Of a stretch of DNA of 64,000 nt, positions 27,859 to 37,906 are shown piece by piece. The stretch is from Marinobacter sp. Arc7-DN-1 (GTDB lineage: Bacteria > Pseudomonadota > Gammaproteobacteria > Pseudomonadales > Oleiphilaceae), in the NCBI RefSeq assembly GCF_003441595.1, contig NZ_CP031848.1, forward strand, positions 2,356,001-2,420,000. The letters are read 5' to 3'. Position 1 is the first letter of the stretch. Each line of letters opens with the position of its first letter. The notes beneath the pieces are model-generated. The model was not told the origin of the DNA, did not search any database, and worked only from the letters and a program-made list of their open reading frames with translations. Made by a program: the position numbers and the translations under genes.

Positions 27859-27947
27859 GGCATCAGGGGCCCGGTGTGCCGGAGAATAATGTCCGGGACC
27901 GGGCATTCCAGAAGTTTGCCCAGGCGAACGCTGCCGGTTTTTTGTAA
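27846..27947 (+). pseudogene. out-of-frame HATPase G1-box remnant of the same kinase
   Basis: In the next frame the sequence reads AVEVRHQGPGVPENNVRDRA followed by FQKFAQANAAGFL and a stop. This is the G1/F-box region of a HATPase_c domain, with DQGPG changed to HQGPG. The N-box region that should lie between the HisKA domain and this point is absent, so an internal deletion joined the two parts out of frame, and the G2 box is also lost. Confidence 0.7.
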
Positions 27948-27973
27948 GCCAGCCAATCTTCAGGCTGGCTTAC
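27944..27973. terminator. stem-loop next to the acnA stop codon
   Basis: An 11-base perfect inverted repeat (27944-27954 and 27963-27973) with an 8-base loop sits just beyond the acnA stop. On the acnA strand it is followed by A residues rather than T, so it may stabilise the mRNA 3' end rather than act as a classic intrinsic terminator. Confidence 0.45.
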
Positions 27974-27975
27974 GC

Positions 27976-30738
27976 TCAGGCAGACTTGAGCATTTCCCGC
28001 ACCACATAGTGCAGGATACCGCCATGCCGGTAATATACCGCCTCGTTGGCGGTATCGATCCGTGACTTCAGCTCACAGGTCTCGGTTGAACCATCCTTGT
28101 ATTCCACGGTCATCTTCAGGGTCTGGCCCGGCTTGATATCGCCCGACAAGCCTTCGATGCTGATGGTCTCCTCACCGGTCAGTTTCAGGCTCTTGCGGTC
28201 CGTGCCTTCGGGGAACTGCAACGGCATTACGCCCATCCCGATCAGGTTGGAGCGGTGGATGCGCTCATAGGATTCGGCCACTACGGCTTTCACGCCCAAC
28301 AGGCGAGTGCCCTTGGCGGCCCAGTCCCGGCTGGAACCGGTGCCGTATTCCTTGCCGGCAATCACCACCAGCGGCGTACCCTGCTCCAGGTACTTCATGG
28401 CAGCGTCGTAGATCGGCATTTGATCGCCGGTGGGCACGAATTTGGTGAAACCGCCTTCCACGCCATCGAGCATCTCATTCCGGATCCGTACGTTGGCGAA
28501 GGTGCCACGCATCATGACTTCGTGGTTGCCCCGGCGGGAACCGTAGGAGTTGAAGTCTTTCGGCTCGACGCCATGCTCCTGCAGGTATTTACCGGCAGGG
28601 GTGTCCGGCTTGAAGGAACCGGCCGGCGAGATGTGGTCGGTGGTTACCGAATCGCCCAGCAGCGCCAGGATGTTGGCGTTCCTGATATCCTCGATGGCTT
28701 CCGGCTCTTCACCCAGGCCTTCGAAGAACGGCGGATGCTGGATGTAGGTGGACTTGTCGGACCACTCATACACCTTGCTTTCCGGCACCTTGATCGATTT
28801 CCAGGTGGCGTCGCCGTCGAAGACTTCCGCATACTCCTTGCGGAACATGTCGGTTTTCACCTTCTCCACGGCCTCGGCAATCTCCTGCTGGCTGGGCCAG
28901 AGGTCTTTCAGGTACACCGGATTGCCGTCCTTGTCCGTGCCCAGGGAATCCTTCGACAGATCCAGACGGACGTTGCCGGCCAGCGCATAGGCCACCACCA
29001 GGGGCGGCGAGGCCAGCCAGTTGGTCTTCACCAGCGGATGCACCCGGCCCTCGAAGTTGCGGTTGCCGGAAAGCACCGAGGCCACGGTCAGGTTGCCATC
29101 GTCAATCGCCTGCTCCACTTCCTCGGGCAGCGGCCCCGAGTTACCGATACAGGTGGTGCAGCCGTAACCCACCAGGTTGAACCCCAGTTTGTCCAGATCG
29201 TCTTGGAACCCCCCTACCCGAAGGTAGTCGGTGACCACCTTGGAACCGGGTGCCAGTGAGGTCTTCACCCAGGGCTTGGTGCTCAGACCTTTCTCGACGG
29301 CTTTCTGGGCGATGAGGCCCGCGGCCATCATCACGCTGGGGTTGGAGGTGTTGGTACAGGAGGTAATAGCGGCAATCACCACCGCGCCCGGGTCCAGCCG
29401 GAACTTTTCCCCGTTCATGTGAAGCGGCTGACTGGACGGGTGCTCAAAGTAAGCGTCCTGGGCGCCAACGGCTGTTCCACCGCCCTCGGACTCAAGATTG
29501 GCCTCACGGTTCTCGGCAGGCCCTTCGGCAGTCTCCATCAGCAGCTCGAAAGACGATTTCATATTCTTCAGGGCGACCCGGTCCTGGGGCCGCTTGGGCC
29601 CGGCAAGGCTGGCCTCCACCTCGCCCATGTCGAGCTCCAGGCTGTCGGTGTACACCGGCTCATGGCCCGGCTCGCGCCACAGCCCCTGGGCCTTGGCGTA
29701 GGCTTCCACCAACTCGAGCTGGTCGTCCTCACGGCCGGTCAGGCGCATGTACTTGATGGTTTGCTCATCCACCGGGAAAAAACCGCAGGTGGCGCCATAT
29801 TCCGGAGCCATGTTGGCAATGGTGGCCCGGTCTGCCACCGGCATGTCTTTCAGGCCGTCGCCGTAGAATTCCACAAACTTGCCCACCACGCCTTTCTTGC
29901 GCAGCATTTCAGTCACGGTGAGCACCAGATCGGTGGCGGTGATGCCTTCACGCAGCTTGCCGGTGACCTTGAAGCCCACCACTTCCGGAATCAGCATGGA
30001 GACCGGCTGGCCCAGCATGGCCGCTTCGGCTTCGATACCGCCGACACCCCAGCCGAGGATGCCGAGGCCGTTGATCATGGTGGTGTGCGAGTCAGTTCCC
30101 ACCAGGGTATCCGGGTAGGCAATGGTCTTGCCACCCTGCTCATTGTGCCACACGGTCTTGCCAAGGTATTCCAGGTTTACCTGGTGACAGATACCCGTAC
30201 CCGGCGGCACCACACGGAAGTTGTCAAAGGCCTGCTGTCCCCAGCGCAGGAACTCGTAGCGTTCCTGGTTGCGCTCCATTTCGATGGCCACGTTGTCCCT
30301 GAACGAGGACGCATCACCAAACCTGTCCACCATCACCGAATGGTCGATCACCAGATCCACCGGCGACAGCGGGTTAATCATGGCCGGGTCCTTGCCCGCG
30401 GCCTTAACCGCTTCCCGCATGGCGGCCAGGTCGACAACCCCGGGCACGCCGGTGAAATCCTGCATCAGGACACGGGCCGGCCGGAACTGGATTTCGGTCT
30501 CGGAATGGCGGTCTTTAAGCCACTGCACCATGGCATCGATGTGGCTCCGGTCGACCGTAGTACCGTCTTCGTTGCGCAGCAGGTTCTCCATCAGCACTTT
30601 CAGGGAAAAAGGCAGACGGTTGAGATCGCCTAGGGTGTCCGCTGCCTTGGGCAGGCTGTAGTAGTGGAAGGTCTTACCGCCAGCATCGAGGCTGGAAAGG
30701 GTATTCAGGCTGTCTTTGCTGAGACTTTCATTCGACAT
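27976..30738 (-). CDS. acnA: aconitate hydratase A
   Basis: AcnA interconverts citrate and isocitrate in the TCA cycle using a [4Fe-4S] cluster. The 920-residue protein has the cluster cysteines in [15 protein letters not shown] and [14 protein letters not shown], substrate segments [40 protein letters not shown] and [16 protein letters not shown], and a swivelling C-terminal domain. The ATG at 30738 has AGGAGG seven bases upstream; the longer open frame adds 21 residues without support. The extended glutamate-rich insert around 420-450 is variable in this family. Confidence 0.96.
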   Translation of the reverse strand: MSNESLSKDSLNTLSSLDAGGKTFHYYSLPKAADTLGDLNRLPFSLKVLMENLLRNEDGTTVDRSHIDAMVQWLKDRHSETEIQFRPARVLMQDFTGVPGVVDLAAMREAVKAAGKDPAMINPLSPVDLVIDHSVMVDRFGDASSFRDNVAIEMERNQERYEFLRWGQQAFDNFRVVPPGTGICHQVNLEYLGKTVWHNEQGGKTIAYPDTLVGTDSHTTMINGLGILGWGVGGIEAEAAMLGQPVSMLIPEVVGFKVTGKLREGITATDLVLTVTEMLRKKGVVGKFVEFYGDGLKDMPVADRATIANMAPEYGATCGFFPVDEQTIKYMRLTGREDDQLELVEAYAKAQGLWREPGHEPVYTDSLELDMGEVEASLAGPKRPQDRVALKNMKSSFELLMETAEGPAENREANLESEGGGTAVGAQDAYFEHPSSQPLHMNGEKFRLDPGAVVIAAITSCTNTSNPSVMMAAGLIAQKAVEKGLSTKPWVKTSLAPGSKVVTDYLRVGGFQDDLDKLGFNLVGYGCTTCIGNSGPLPEEVEQAIDDGNLTVASVLSGNRNFEGRVHPLVKTNWLASPPLVVAYALAGNVRLDLSKDSLGTDKDGNPVYLKDLWPSQQEIAEAVEKVKTDMFRKEYAEVFDGDATWKSIKVPESKVYEWSDKSTYIQHPPFFEGLGEEPEAIEDIRNANILALLGDSVTTDHISPAGSFKPDTPAGKYLQEHGVEPKDFNSYGSRRGNHEVMMRGTFANVRIRNEMLDGVEGGFTKFVPTGDQMPIYDAAMKYLEQGTPLVVIAGKEYGTGSSRDWAAKGTRLLGVKAVVAESYERIHRSNLIGMGVMPLQFPEGTDRKSLKLTGEETISIEGLSGDIKPGQTLKMTVEYKDGSTETCELKSRIDTANEAVYYRHGGILHYVVREMLKSA

Positions 30739-31089
30739 GTGGTGCCTCCTTTTTCGTCGTTGTCCGCGCACTCCGGAAGGCTTGTTGAGAAGCCCTTTCA
30801 TCAGCGTCCCTGCCGGAAAGCCGCCCCGGAACCGGACAACAGACTGATGGAAGGACTCCCGAAGGAATAGCCATCTTTAACTATTGCAGCAATTTGCGAG
30901 AGTTCAACCGCTGGCTGCTGAATGTTCGGAATGCGTACGGTGAATATCAGACCAATGTCGGACAACCTGCCGGGTTGAATACGCCCGGAATCTGACAATA
31001 GCCTGCCTGTTAACTGGTTTGCTGCGATCACCCGCGACATCTGTCATCATGAGCTACCGATTTTCTGATGGACCGGGACACGCGCACCT
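30739..31089. other. 351-base intergenic region between divergent genes
   Basis: Divergent upstream region of acnA and the B-box/TPR membrane protein gene. Apart from the acnA ribosome site at its left edge I see no gene, RNA or strong repeat. It presumably carries both promoters, but no convincing -35/-10 pair stands out. Confidence 0.6.
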
Positions 31090-32544
31090 GTGAAACACGA
31101 TTGCCACTACCACCCGGGCGACCCCGCCAAATGGCACTGTGGAGAGTGCCAGATTCACTACTGCAGCCGCTGTATGCCCGATGCCGACACCCGGCAGCGC
31201 CGCGCACTCTGCCCCCACTGCAACAAGGCCATGCGTTACCTGGGGGCGGCTACTGAAGTGGTACCCTTCTGGCAACGACTCGGTGCGTTTTTCCGTTATC
31301 CCTTTCATACCGATCCACTGATCGTTGTCTCCATTTTCACCCTGGTGCCGGTGATCGCGCCAGCCAACCTGATTGGTATTGTGATCTGGCTGGTGCTCGC
31401 GCTTGCCCTGTTCAAGTACACCTATGCGGTCATCAATCACACCGCGGAAGGCCACCTGAAACCACCCCCGGTGTCCGTCGCGTTCACCGGCAGCGGTTTT
31501 GACATTGTCATCCTGCAGCTATTGGTTTTCGTTCTGATGGGCGGACTGGTGACTGCTGCGGCCATGCTCGGCGGCCCGATCCTGATGCTGCTGGCCCTGG
31601 CTTTTGTGATCCTGGCGCTGCCGGCCAGCATCATGGTGCTGGCCATGGAGCGCTCGGTGGGGGCGGCGGTGAATCCGATGAATCTGGCGGTGCTGATTTC
31701 CAGGATTGGCTCACCGTATTTTCTGCTCTACGGTTACCTGATCCTGCTGACCCTCGCCTCCGGCGCCGCCCAGGACTTTGCCGTCAGTCATTTCCCGGTG
31801 TGGGCGGCCCGGCCCCTGGCCGGCTTCCTGAACAGTACCTTCACCCTGATCCTGTTCCACATGCTCGGTTACCTGCTGTTCCAGTATCAGGAAGAGCTGG
31901 GATTTGCCTCGGACATTCAGGATGAAGCCGCCGGCCAGGATACCCATCAGCGGGATCGTACCGCACGTTTCGACGCAGACATCGACATGAACCTGAAAGA
32001 CGGCAACTACGACCGGGTTCAGAGCATGCTGAAGGAAGCCCTGAAGCGGGACCGGGACAACGCCCTGCGGATCGGCCAGCTGTATCAGCTGCTCACAGCA
32101 CGCAACGATACCGCGGAGCTGTACCGCTATCACCCCAGAATCCTGGGCTGGCTGGCTGACCGCAACGACGGTGAAAGTATTGCGGCCCTGCTGAACACCC
32201 TGCAGCAGGCAGAACCGGGTCTCAAGGTTGAAGATCCCGAACTGTCCGTGCGCTGTGCCCGGTCTTTGTATAACCGGGGCCAGTTCAAACCGGCTTTGAG
32301 GCTGCTGCAGGATTTCCATAAGCGCTTCCCGGACAGCGAACAGCTGGCGCCGGCGTACCTGCTGGTGGCCCAGACTCTGGCGAACGGTTTATCCCAGTGG
32401 GAAAAGGCAACCGCCTTCCTGACATTTATCCAGAAGCGATGCGCTAGTCACCCACTACAGGAGCAGATTGCGACTTATCTCAGGCAGGCGGAGAACCGGG
32501 AACCCCTGAAGGGGCCAAAGGCCCGCTTCAGCGTGTCGGAGTGA
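31090..32544 (+). CDS. B-box zinc finger, multi-helix membrane and TPR-like protein
   Basis: A 484-residue protein with an unusual layout. The first 60 residues hold a B-box-type zinc-binding module (CHYHPGDPAKWHCGECQIHY then CSRCMPDADTR and CPHCNK). About five to six membrane helices follow (75-275), then a soluble helical C-terminus (about 300-470) with TPR-like repeats (DGNYDRVQSMLKEALKRDRD, YNRGQFKPALRLLQDF). Function is unknown; the domain pattern suggests a membrane-anchored scaffold or quality-control protein. GTG at 31090 is the start that preserves the zinc module. Confidence 0.75.
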   Translation: MKHDCHYHPGDPAKWHCGECQIHYCSRCMPDADTRQRRALCPHCNKAMRYLGAATEVVPFWQRLGAFFRYPFHTDPLIVVSIFTLVPVIAPANLIGIVIWLVLALALFKYTYAVINHTAEGHLKPPPVSVAFTGSGFDIVILQLLVFVLMGGLVTAAAMLGGPILMLLALAFVILALPASIMVLAMERSVGAAVNPMNLAVLISRIGSPYFLLYGYLILLTLASGAAQDFAVSHFPVWAARPLAGFLNSTFTLILFHMLGYLLFQYQEELGFASDIQDEAAGQDTHQRDRTARFDADIDMNLKDGNYDRVQSMLKEALKRDRDNALRIGQLYQLLTARNDTAELYRYHPRILGWLADRNDGESIAALLNTLQQAEPGLKVEDPELSVRCARSLYNRGQFKPALRLLQDFHKRFPDSEQLAPAYLLVAQTLANGLSQWEKATAFLTFIQKRCASHPLQEQIATYLRQAENREPLKGPKARFSVSE

Positions 32545-32735
32545 GTGGATTCGGAAGCGACAATCAACGGAAACCGGTACCCCAGGATGGGGGAACCACG
32601 GACAGCTCAAGAGAGACACCGGACCTGCTTCACAAACCGCGCCCTGATGAGCTATTCTGGTTTTTTTGATATTTGGCAAGGCTGAGATCTGAGTGGTCGA
32701 ATATTCTTTGCCCTTCCCGTAGCAGTAGGTGGCTT

Positions 32736-33377
32736 ATGATTCGTAGTTCTCGCCTGAGGAATCTGGTGTTGGCGCTTGGCCTGACAACCTCCTCCCTCGC
32801 ACTTGCGGGTTCGACAGACGATGCAATGGACCAGCTTAACGCCATCATGGCGGATGATGAGAAACGGCAGGCCAGCTACGAGGCGGGGCACGACCGCATT
32901 CGATTCTGTGGTTATTGCCATGGCGAGGATGGCAATAGCAAGCGGGATTACATTCCGAATCTCGCGGCACAGCATCCGCTATACCTCTTCAACCAGTTTG
33001 AAAAGTTCCGGGCCGGCACCCGCGAAGACTATGTGATGTCGAAACTGGCGAAGACGCTTTCGCTGGAAGAGCGGATTAACATCGCGGTTTACTACAGCCA
33101 GCAGACTGCCAAACCCCGGACCGGTAGCGACCCGGCCCTGGCAGAAACAGGCGGAAAGCTATTTGCTGGGCGGTGTGCGGCGTGCCATCAAAAAGACGCT
33201 CAGGGCTTTCGTGATATGCCGCGGCTTGCGGGGCAGCCGGCGGAGTATCTTGAGATTGCCTTGGAGCGGTTTCAGGACATGGATCCCGAGAAGCAAAGCA
33301 CGCCCATGATTGGGATCGCCGCGACTTTGTCAGAGGGGGATATTAAGGCTTTGGCTGAGTATCTGACGGAGAGGTAA
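32736..33377 (+). CDS. periplasmic diheme cytochrome c (c4-like)
   Basis: A 213-residue exported protein with a signal peptide (IRSSRLRNLVLALGLTTSSL, cleaved near ALAGS) and two CxxCH heme sites, FCGYCHGED and RCAACHQKD, each in a class I cytochrome domain of about 90 residues. This duplicated layout is that of cytochrome c4, an electron donor to terminal oxidases. The ATG at 32736 is chosen because it starts the signal peptide; the upstream open frame is not supported. Confidence 0.87.
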   Translation: MIRSSRLRNLVLALGLTTSSLALAGSTDDAMDQLNAIMADDEKRQASYEAGHDRIRFCGYCHGEDGNSKRDYIPNLAAQHPLYLFNQFEKFRAGTREDYVMSKLAKTLSLEERINIAVYYSQQTAKPRTGSDPALAETGGKLFAGRCAACHQKDAQGFRDMPRLAGQPAEYLEIALERFQDMDPEKQSTPMIGIAATLSEGDIKALAEYLTER

Positions 33378-33410
33378 ACCCGCGTAGCTCCATAATGAGC
33401 GGGTGGGAAC

Positions 33411-33448
33411 GGAAAACCAGAAAACGCCCCCTGGGGATCGTTTTCTGG
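33411..33448 (-). terminator. intrinsic terminator of the outer-membrane channel gene
   Basis: A 10-base perfect inverted repeat (33417-33426 and 33439-33448) lies 28 bases after the stop of the minus-strand channel gene. On that strand the stem is followed directly by TTTTCC, consistent with Rho-independent termination. Confidence 0.65.
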
Positions 33449-33475
33449 CCTGAAGTTAACACCAATTATGGCGGA

Positions 33476-34711
33476 TCAGAACTTCACTCCAGCCCACAAC
33501 CAGGCCTTGTCCGTATCGACACCAAAGTCATCGGCCGAGAAACTGGCGAACTTGGCGCCCACACTGCGGTTCTCATCAATGGCATACGTCGCCCGAAGAC
33601 CGAGTTCGCTGCCATAATCAACACTATTCCTATCACTACTGAAGTCCCGATAGACCACCATCAGCTTGACCCCGTTGACCGAGGTCGCAACGGACGCATG
33701 GATATCCTGCAGGCCGTCCACCGGGGTTACCAGGAACTGATCGGTCCAGCCGTTCATGGCGTGAAGCGTCGCCAACGGTGTCTGGAACGCATTGCCGTCA
33801 TCGGAGCCGAGGGTTTCCACACCCGCCTTAAACGTCACTCCCAAGGCTGCTAGTCCTGCGTCCAGGAGCCAGTAGTCCACATCAAAACTTTGGGGATTGT
33901 CCCCGTAGTCGCTCTGGCGCGCATACTCAAGTGTGTAAACGGCCTTAACCCCCTCGGTAATGGCCGTTCCTCCATCGAAACGCAAGCCAAGGGTCTGCGT
34001 AGACAAAGAGGGTAAATCGGTAAAGTCCAGCAGGTAGCCGTAACCCGTCACCGTGCCTGCTGCCAGCCCCTCATACTGAACATTGAGCACCGGAGCACGC
34101 ATGCGGAAATCACCCACCGGACTCGCATCTGAAAAAATTCGATTGGCATTATACAAATAGCCTGCGGTTATCCGTGTATCCCGAAGCGAGGTGTTAATGG
34201 CGGTGAACCCGTCAAAGGTCTGCTCATTCTGACGCCAGCCAACGTTGCCGATAAAGCGATGGTTGTCCAGCGCAAGACGCTGACGGCCGTAGGTCAAGGT
34301 CGTATCCGCCAGACCGCGATAGCGCAGGTAGGCCTGGTTGACCTCGGTTTCTGTAGGGTCGGCCACCACCGAGTGGTCAACGGTGCCGTTGACGGTGCTG
34401 TTGTAGTTCTCATCACCTACCGCAGTGACGTTCTCAGCCTCCATGAATAACTCGAACCCCTGATACTGAGCAGTGCGGTAACCCAGGCGTGTGCGGATGG
34501 TGGAGGCTTGGGCATTATCAAGCGGGTTGTCCTGGTCGACAAACTCGTAGCGATAACGAATATCAGCCGACGCTGTGCCAGAGGTCAGCGCATCGGTAAT
34601 GCTTTGCGACGCCACCGGAGTCGCTGTCGAGACCAATAAAATGCCGAGCGGCAAAACCGGCAGCGACAGTTTCCGGGCGCGCGAACTGAAGAGCAGTGAT
34701 CGTTTTTTCAT
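33476..34711 (-). CDS. outer-membrane porin, alginate-export-like
   Basis: A 411-residue beta-barrel protein with a signal peptide (KLSLPVLPLGILLVSTATPV, cleaved near VASQS) and many alternating amphipathic strands ending in an aromatic residue (final WLWAGVKF), the usual outer-membrane sorting end. Segments such as ASADIRYRYEFVDQDN and TTLTYGRQRLALDNHRFIGN resemble the alginate_exp/OprD-like porin group common in Marinobacter and Alteromonas. The solute is unknown. An AAGG box precedes the ATG at 34711; the longer open frame is not supported. Confidence 0.8.
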   Translation of the reverse strand: MKKRSLLFSSRARKLSLPVLPLGILLVSTATPVASQSITDALTSGTASADIRYRYEFVDQDNPLDNAQASTIRTRLGYRTAQYQGFELFMEAENVTAVGDENYNSTVNGTVDHSVVADPTETEVNQAYLRYRGLADTTLTYGRQRLALDNHRFIGNVGWRQNEQTFDGFTAINTSLRDTRITAGYLYNANRIFSDASPVGDFRMRAPVLNVQYEGLAAGTVTGYGYLLDFTDLPSLSTQTLGLRFDGGTAITEGVKAVYTLEYARQSDYGDNPQSFDVDYWLLDAGLAALGVTFKAGVETLGSDDGNAFQTPLATLHAMNGWTDQFLVTPVDGLQDIHASVATSVNGVKLMVVYRDFSSDRNSVDYGSELGLRATYAIDENRSVGAKFASFSADDFGVDTDKAWLWAGVKF

Positions 34712-34952
34712 CGGTATTGTACCTTGTGTGCTGGCTAACGGGTTGCTGACAAACAGAAGCGGATGAAGCTGTGCGAGTCTAGGGCGCTTCAAACCGTACC
34801 AACCTTGATGAAAGTCAGCCGAGAGCTCTGACCACCCGGTAAACGGCATATAACAGACCAAAATACCTATAAATAATAACAACCTACCCACATGGTGGTA
34901 CTTGTTTTAACCTCTCAATCGCTCGTGATGATTAATATCTGCGGATAAGTCC

Positions 34953-36407
34953 TCAAAAATGCGCGGCTTCCAGAATCTGCTGATAGTGGCGGGCCTTGGG
35001 CGTCATCTGGCGTTTCTCAAATTCTTCAGCCAGTAGCCGGCAGGCTTCAGTAGTGAGCAGTTCGTCACCGGTGCTTCTGAGCCGTTCAAAGGCTTTCTCC
35101 GCTGCTTTGAGATCATGCTGTTTCAGGCTGCTGAACAGCACCCGGTTATGATCTTCCGCCGTTAATGGATGGTGAGGTTCCCCTTTAGCCAGATACTCCT
35201 GCCAGATGGCAATCGTCTGCTCCGGCTGGCGACGGCCAAGGGCATCATTCATCAGCTCCCTGGCACGGTCGCGGTATTGCGGCAGGTCTGGCCGGAGTTT
35301 GGCCAGGTGGTAGAGATGTTCCAGCAGGATGGGCCGCTCCGGATAATGCTCACGCAAGGCTTCGAACTGGCGGCGGGCCAGATCAAACTCCATTCGGCCG
35401 AGGCTGGCCATGGCCTGGGCATAGCTGGTGGTGAAGCGGGCGTCCTGTTCCTCTTCTTTGGGCTCGAAGAATTCCTCGCGCACCTGCAGCCAGCTTTTGC
35501 CCAGCAGCCAGACCAGGCTCGCGCCGGCGATCAGGCCGCCGGCGTGGGCCATGTAGGCGATCCCCGTGGCACCGGCAAACCAGTAATCGTAGATTTCCTT
35601 GCCCAGCCAGACCGGCAGTATGGCGATGGCCGGCGCCCGGAAATAGTTGAAATAAACACCCAGGAAGTAGAAGAACCGGATTTTCCGCAAGCCGTAAATG
35701 GCCACGTACATGCCCATCAGCCCGGATATTGAGCCGGATGCTCCCACCAGAGGAACGTAGCTGCCGGTGGAGAACGCAGTGAACACCAGGCCGGACAGGG
35801 CGCCACACATCAGGTAGGCAAGCAGAAACTTACCCGGCCCCAGAGCCTTCTCAACCGTGAAGCCCAGCAGAAACAGGAACACCAGGTTACCGATGATATG
35901 GCCCCAGCCCCCATGCAGGAACTGGTAGGTAATCAGGGTATGGAGTGACAGATCAGCAGGTACCAGCCCGAGCTGGTTGGCACTCAGCTTCTGGAGGTAA
36001 TTCAGCTCAATGGCACTGCGCTGCTCCTGCCAGTAGGCCCGCTCAGCCTGCGCCCAGATCACATCCTGGTTGCGCAGCAAGTATTGGTGGAACTCCCGGT
36101 CCAGCAACAGGTTGGCCGCCAGCCAGACGTTCTCGTTTGCCTCCCGGAGTTGCTGGAACCGCTGGAGTTCGTAAATCCGGCTCTGCTCACCTTCGAACCG
36201 GATCTGGCGTTGCAGATAATCCTCGTACGCCGGTGCTTCCAGAACGTGGAGCTCGGCATCCAGATATTGCTCAACCGCCAGTTCAAGCTTGCGGCTGTCG
36301 CCGCCCTGGTAGAACAGGAAAACCAGCAGGCTCGCCATCATCAGACCCAGGGTGACCCAGGGCGGGCGCTTCCAGTTGATCGCGTTTTCGGCGGGGATAA
36401 TCAGCAT
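34953..36407 (-). CDS. rhomboid family intramembrane serine protease with TPR-like tail
   Basis: A 484-residue inner-membrane protein. The rhomboid core (about 150-320) shows the catalytic serine motif GASGSISGLMG, the catalytic-histidine helix AHAGGLIAGASLVW, and the HGGWGHIIGNLVFLF segment. A first helix (about 18-35) is separated from the core by a long charged region rich in Glu/Arg (about 40-150), and a helical soluble C-terminus (about 325-484) has TPR-like repeats. Substrates cannot be predicted. This is an extended rhomboid compared with GlpG. Confidence 0.88.
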   Translation of the reverse strand: MLIIPAENAINWKRPPWVTLGLMMASLLVFLFYQGGDSRKLELAVEQYLDAELHVLEAPAYEDYLQRQIRFEGEQSRIYELQRFQQLREANENVWLAANLLLDREFHQYLLRNQDVIWAQAERAYWQEQRSAIELNYLQKLSANQLGLVPADLSLHTLITYQFLHGGWGHIIGNLVFLFLLGFTVEKALGPGKFLLAYLMCGALSGLVFTAFSTGSYVPLVGASGSISGLMGMYVAIYGLRKIRFFYFLGVYFNYFRAPAIAILPVWLGKEIYDYWFAGATGIAYMAHAGGLIAGASLVWLLGKSWLQVREEFFEPKEEEQDARFTTSYAQAMASLGRMEFDLARRQFEALREHYPERPILLEHLYHLAKLRPDLPQYRDRARELMNDALGRRQPEQTIAIWQEYLAKGEPHHPLTAEDHNRVLFSSLKQHDLKAAEKAFERLRSTGDELLTTEACRLLAEEFEKRQMTPKARHYQQILEAAHF

Positions 36408-36634
36408 GGGCGGTCACAATTCATCATAATCTGTCCCGGAAAGTGTGTTTTTTACCACAGCCACGCCTTCTTTTCGCGTTCAAATGGAATCCGGTGTAAA
36501 GGTCGCCCCGGGTCAATACCGGAAATGTGCACACTCCCTTATCGACCATTCGCCAATTGCCGTTATTCCTGCTCCCGCCAATAGTGAACAGGAATAACAA
36601 GAAAAACCGGATACCCGAAACAAGGATTCTTCAG

Positions 36635-37075
36635 ATGACCATACTCGTATTGGACAACCCGGAGCTGATTGCCAAAGCAGCGATTGCAGCCGGCTTCACC
36701 CCTGCGGCCTTTGAGGCCGGGAGCAGGCGACCACACCGGATGAAGTTTCATTACGGCTTCAACAAGCACTCTCTGGACAGTGAAGACCTGGCGTTCCTGA
36801 AACAGCATGCCGCCTACCTCAGGCAGCATCCTTCAGTCAGTATCAGGGTCCATGGCCACTCGGACAACTTTGGCCCGGAAGACTACAACCGGTTCCTGTC
36901 CCGGTTGAGAGCAAACGCGGTGGCAAAAACCCTGGTGCGGGAAGGCGTCCCAGAGCACCGGATTCTGGTGGCCCATTGGGGCGCGGGTCGCCCACTGGCA
37001 ACCCCGGAAGACCATGCGGCCAATCGACGCGTTGAACTGGAATACCTGACCCTGGATGTGGCGCAGGCTCTCTAG
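36635..37075 (+). CDS. OmpA C-terminal domain protein without signal peptide
   Basis: A 146-residue protein made almost entirely of an OmpA/Pal peptidoglycan-binding domain (VRVHGHSD-like RVHGHSDNFGPEDYNRFLSR; HRILVAHWGAGRPLATPEDH; NRRVELEYL). No signal peptide or lipobox is present at the ATG supported by AAGGA (36622-36626); an upstream in-frame extension reads hydrophobic residues (LPLFLLPP) but is proline-rich and unconvincing. It may be cytosolic or use a non-classical route. Close in the chromosome to the sortase locus but not in its operon. Confidence 0.78.
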   Translation: MTILVLDNPELIAKAAIAAGFTPAAFEAGSRRPHRMKFHYGFNKHSLDSEDLAFLKQHAAYLRQHPSVSIRVHGHSDNFGPEDYNRFLSRLRANAVAKTLVREGVPEHRILVAHWGAGRPLATPEDHAANRRVELEYLTLDVAQAL

Positions 37076-37164
37076 CAGCCTCTCGAACGAAAAGAAGGGG
37101 GCCTCGCCTCCTTCTCTGTAACTCCGCCTCTGTCGCTCCGCCGTTCCTGCCAGTGACCGTAGCT

Positions 37165-37566
37165 TCAGCCGTAAACCTGCCAGACATTCCACAGCAATAA
37201 TACCGCAGCAACCAGTATGGCCAACCAGGTCAGCAGAATGCCGATCATCCGGGCCTTATGGAGTCCACCGCGGCCATTGATCATGCCCCAGGCATGGAGA
37301 AGGCGGCCGACGACCAGCGCCATACCTGTCCAGTAGATCAACCCACTGGCCACACCGTTGAGCTCTGCAATAGCCAGCATGATCAAACCCAGGGGGGCAT
37401 ACTCAATCAGGTTGGCATGAGCCCGCACCGCGGCCTCGAAATCCCGGTCATCAGCAACGCCAAGTCCCTTGCGGTATTTCAGGCGGAACCTGACAACCCG
37501 GGCCGACAATACCAGCAGAAGAATACCAATAACTGCGGCAAACACTCCGGTTACGGGTACGATCAT
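37165..37566 (-). CDS. MAPEG family membrane protein
   Basis: A 133-residue four-helix membrane protein of the MAPEG group (glutathione-related membrane proteins; bacterial YecN-like). The signature segment is DFEAAVRAHANLIEYAPLGL, where the RxHxNxxEY core binds glutathione in characterised members, followed by GRLLHAWGM. Enzymatic function in bacteria is largely unknown. It lies two bases after the glsB-like gene and is probably cotranscribed with it. Confidence 0.88.
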   Translation of the reverse strand: MIVPVTGVFAAVIGILLLVLSARVVRFRLKYRKGLGVADDRDFEAAVRAHANLIEYAPLGLIMLAIAELNGVASGLIYWTGMALVVGRLLHAWGMINGRGGLHKARMIGILLTWLAILVAAVLLLWNVWQVYG

Positions 37567-37568
37567 GC

Positions 37569-37811
37569 TCAGGCCTTCTTGATTGCGCTAACGATGGCCA
37601 GCAGCAGGATTGCGCCAACGGTTGCCGTCACCAACTCACCGACGGCACCCTGGGCCGCCAGCCCCAGCAGGCGAAACACAAAGCCGCCGAGGAACGAGCC
37701 AACAATACCAATACCGATATTGGCCAGAACACCAAAGCCCCGGCCTTTCATGATAAGTCCGGCCAGCCAGCCGGCGACACCACCAATAATCAGAAACAGA
37801 ATCAGATTCAT
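37569..37811 (-). CDS. GlsB/YeaQ/YmgE family stress-response membrane protein
   Basis: An 80-residue glycine-rich protein with three hydrophobic helices; GGVAGWLAGLIMKGRGFGVL and IGIGIVGSFLGGFVFRLLGL are diagnostic of the transglycosylase-associated/GlsB family. Members are small inner-membrane proteins linked to envelope or acid stress. A GGGAGAGG ribosome site precedes the ATG. Confidence 0.9.
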   Translation of the reverse strand: MNLILFLIIGGVAGWLAGLIMKGRGFGVLANIGIGIVGSFLGGFVFRLLGLAAQGAVGELVTATVGAILLLAIVSAIKKA

Positions 37812-37906
37812 CTCTTGCCTCTCCCTGAGGGTCGTTGAACGAAACGATTATTCCCGCAAAGACTGCCCTGTTTCCGCTGGTGCTTCAAGCACTTCCGGTG
37901 GCCGGA

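Noticed and set aside
29419..30633. 404-codon open frame antisense to acnA
   Set aside because: Composition is histidine- and glycine-rich without any recognisable domain, and it lies wholly inside the certain acnA gene.
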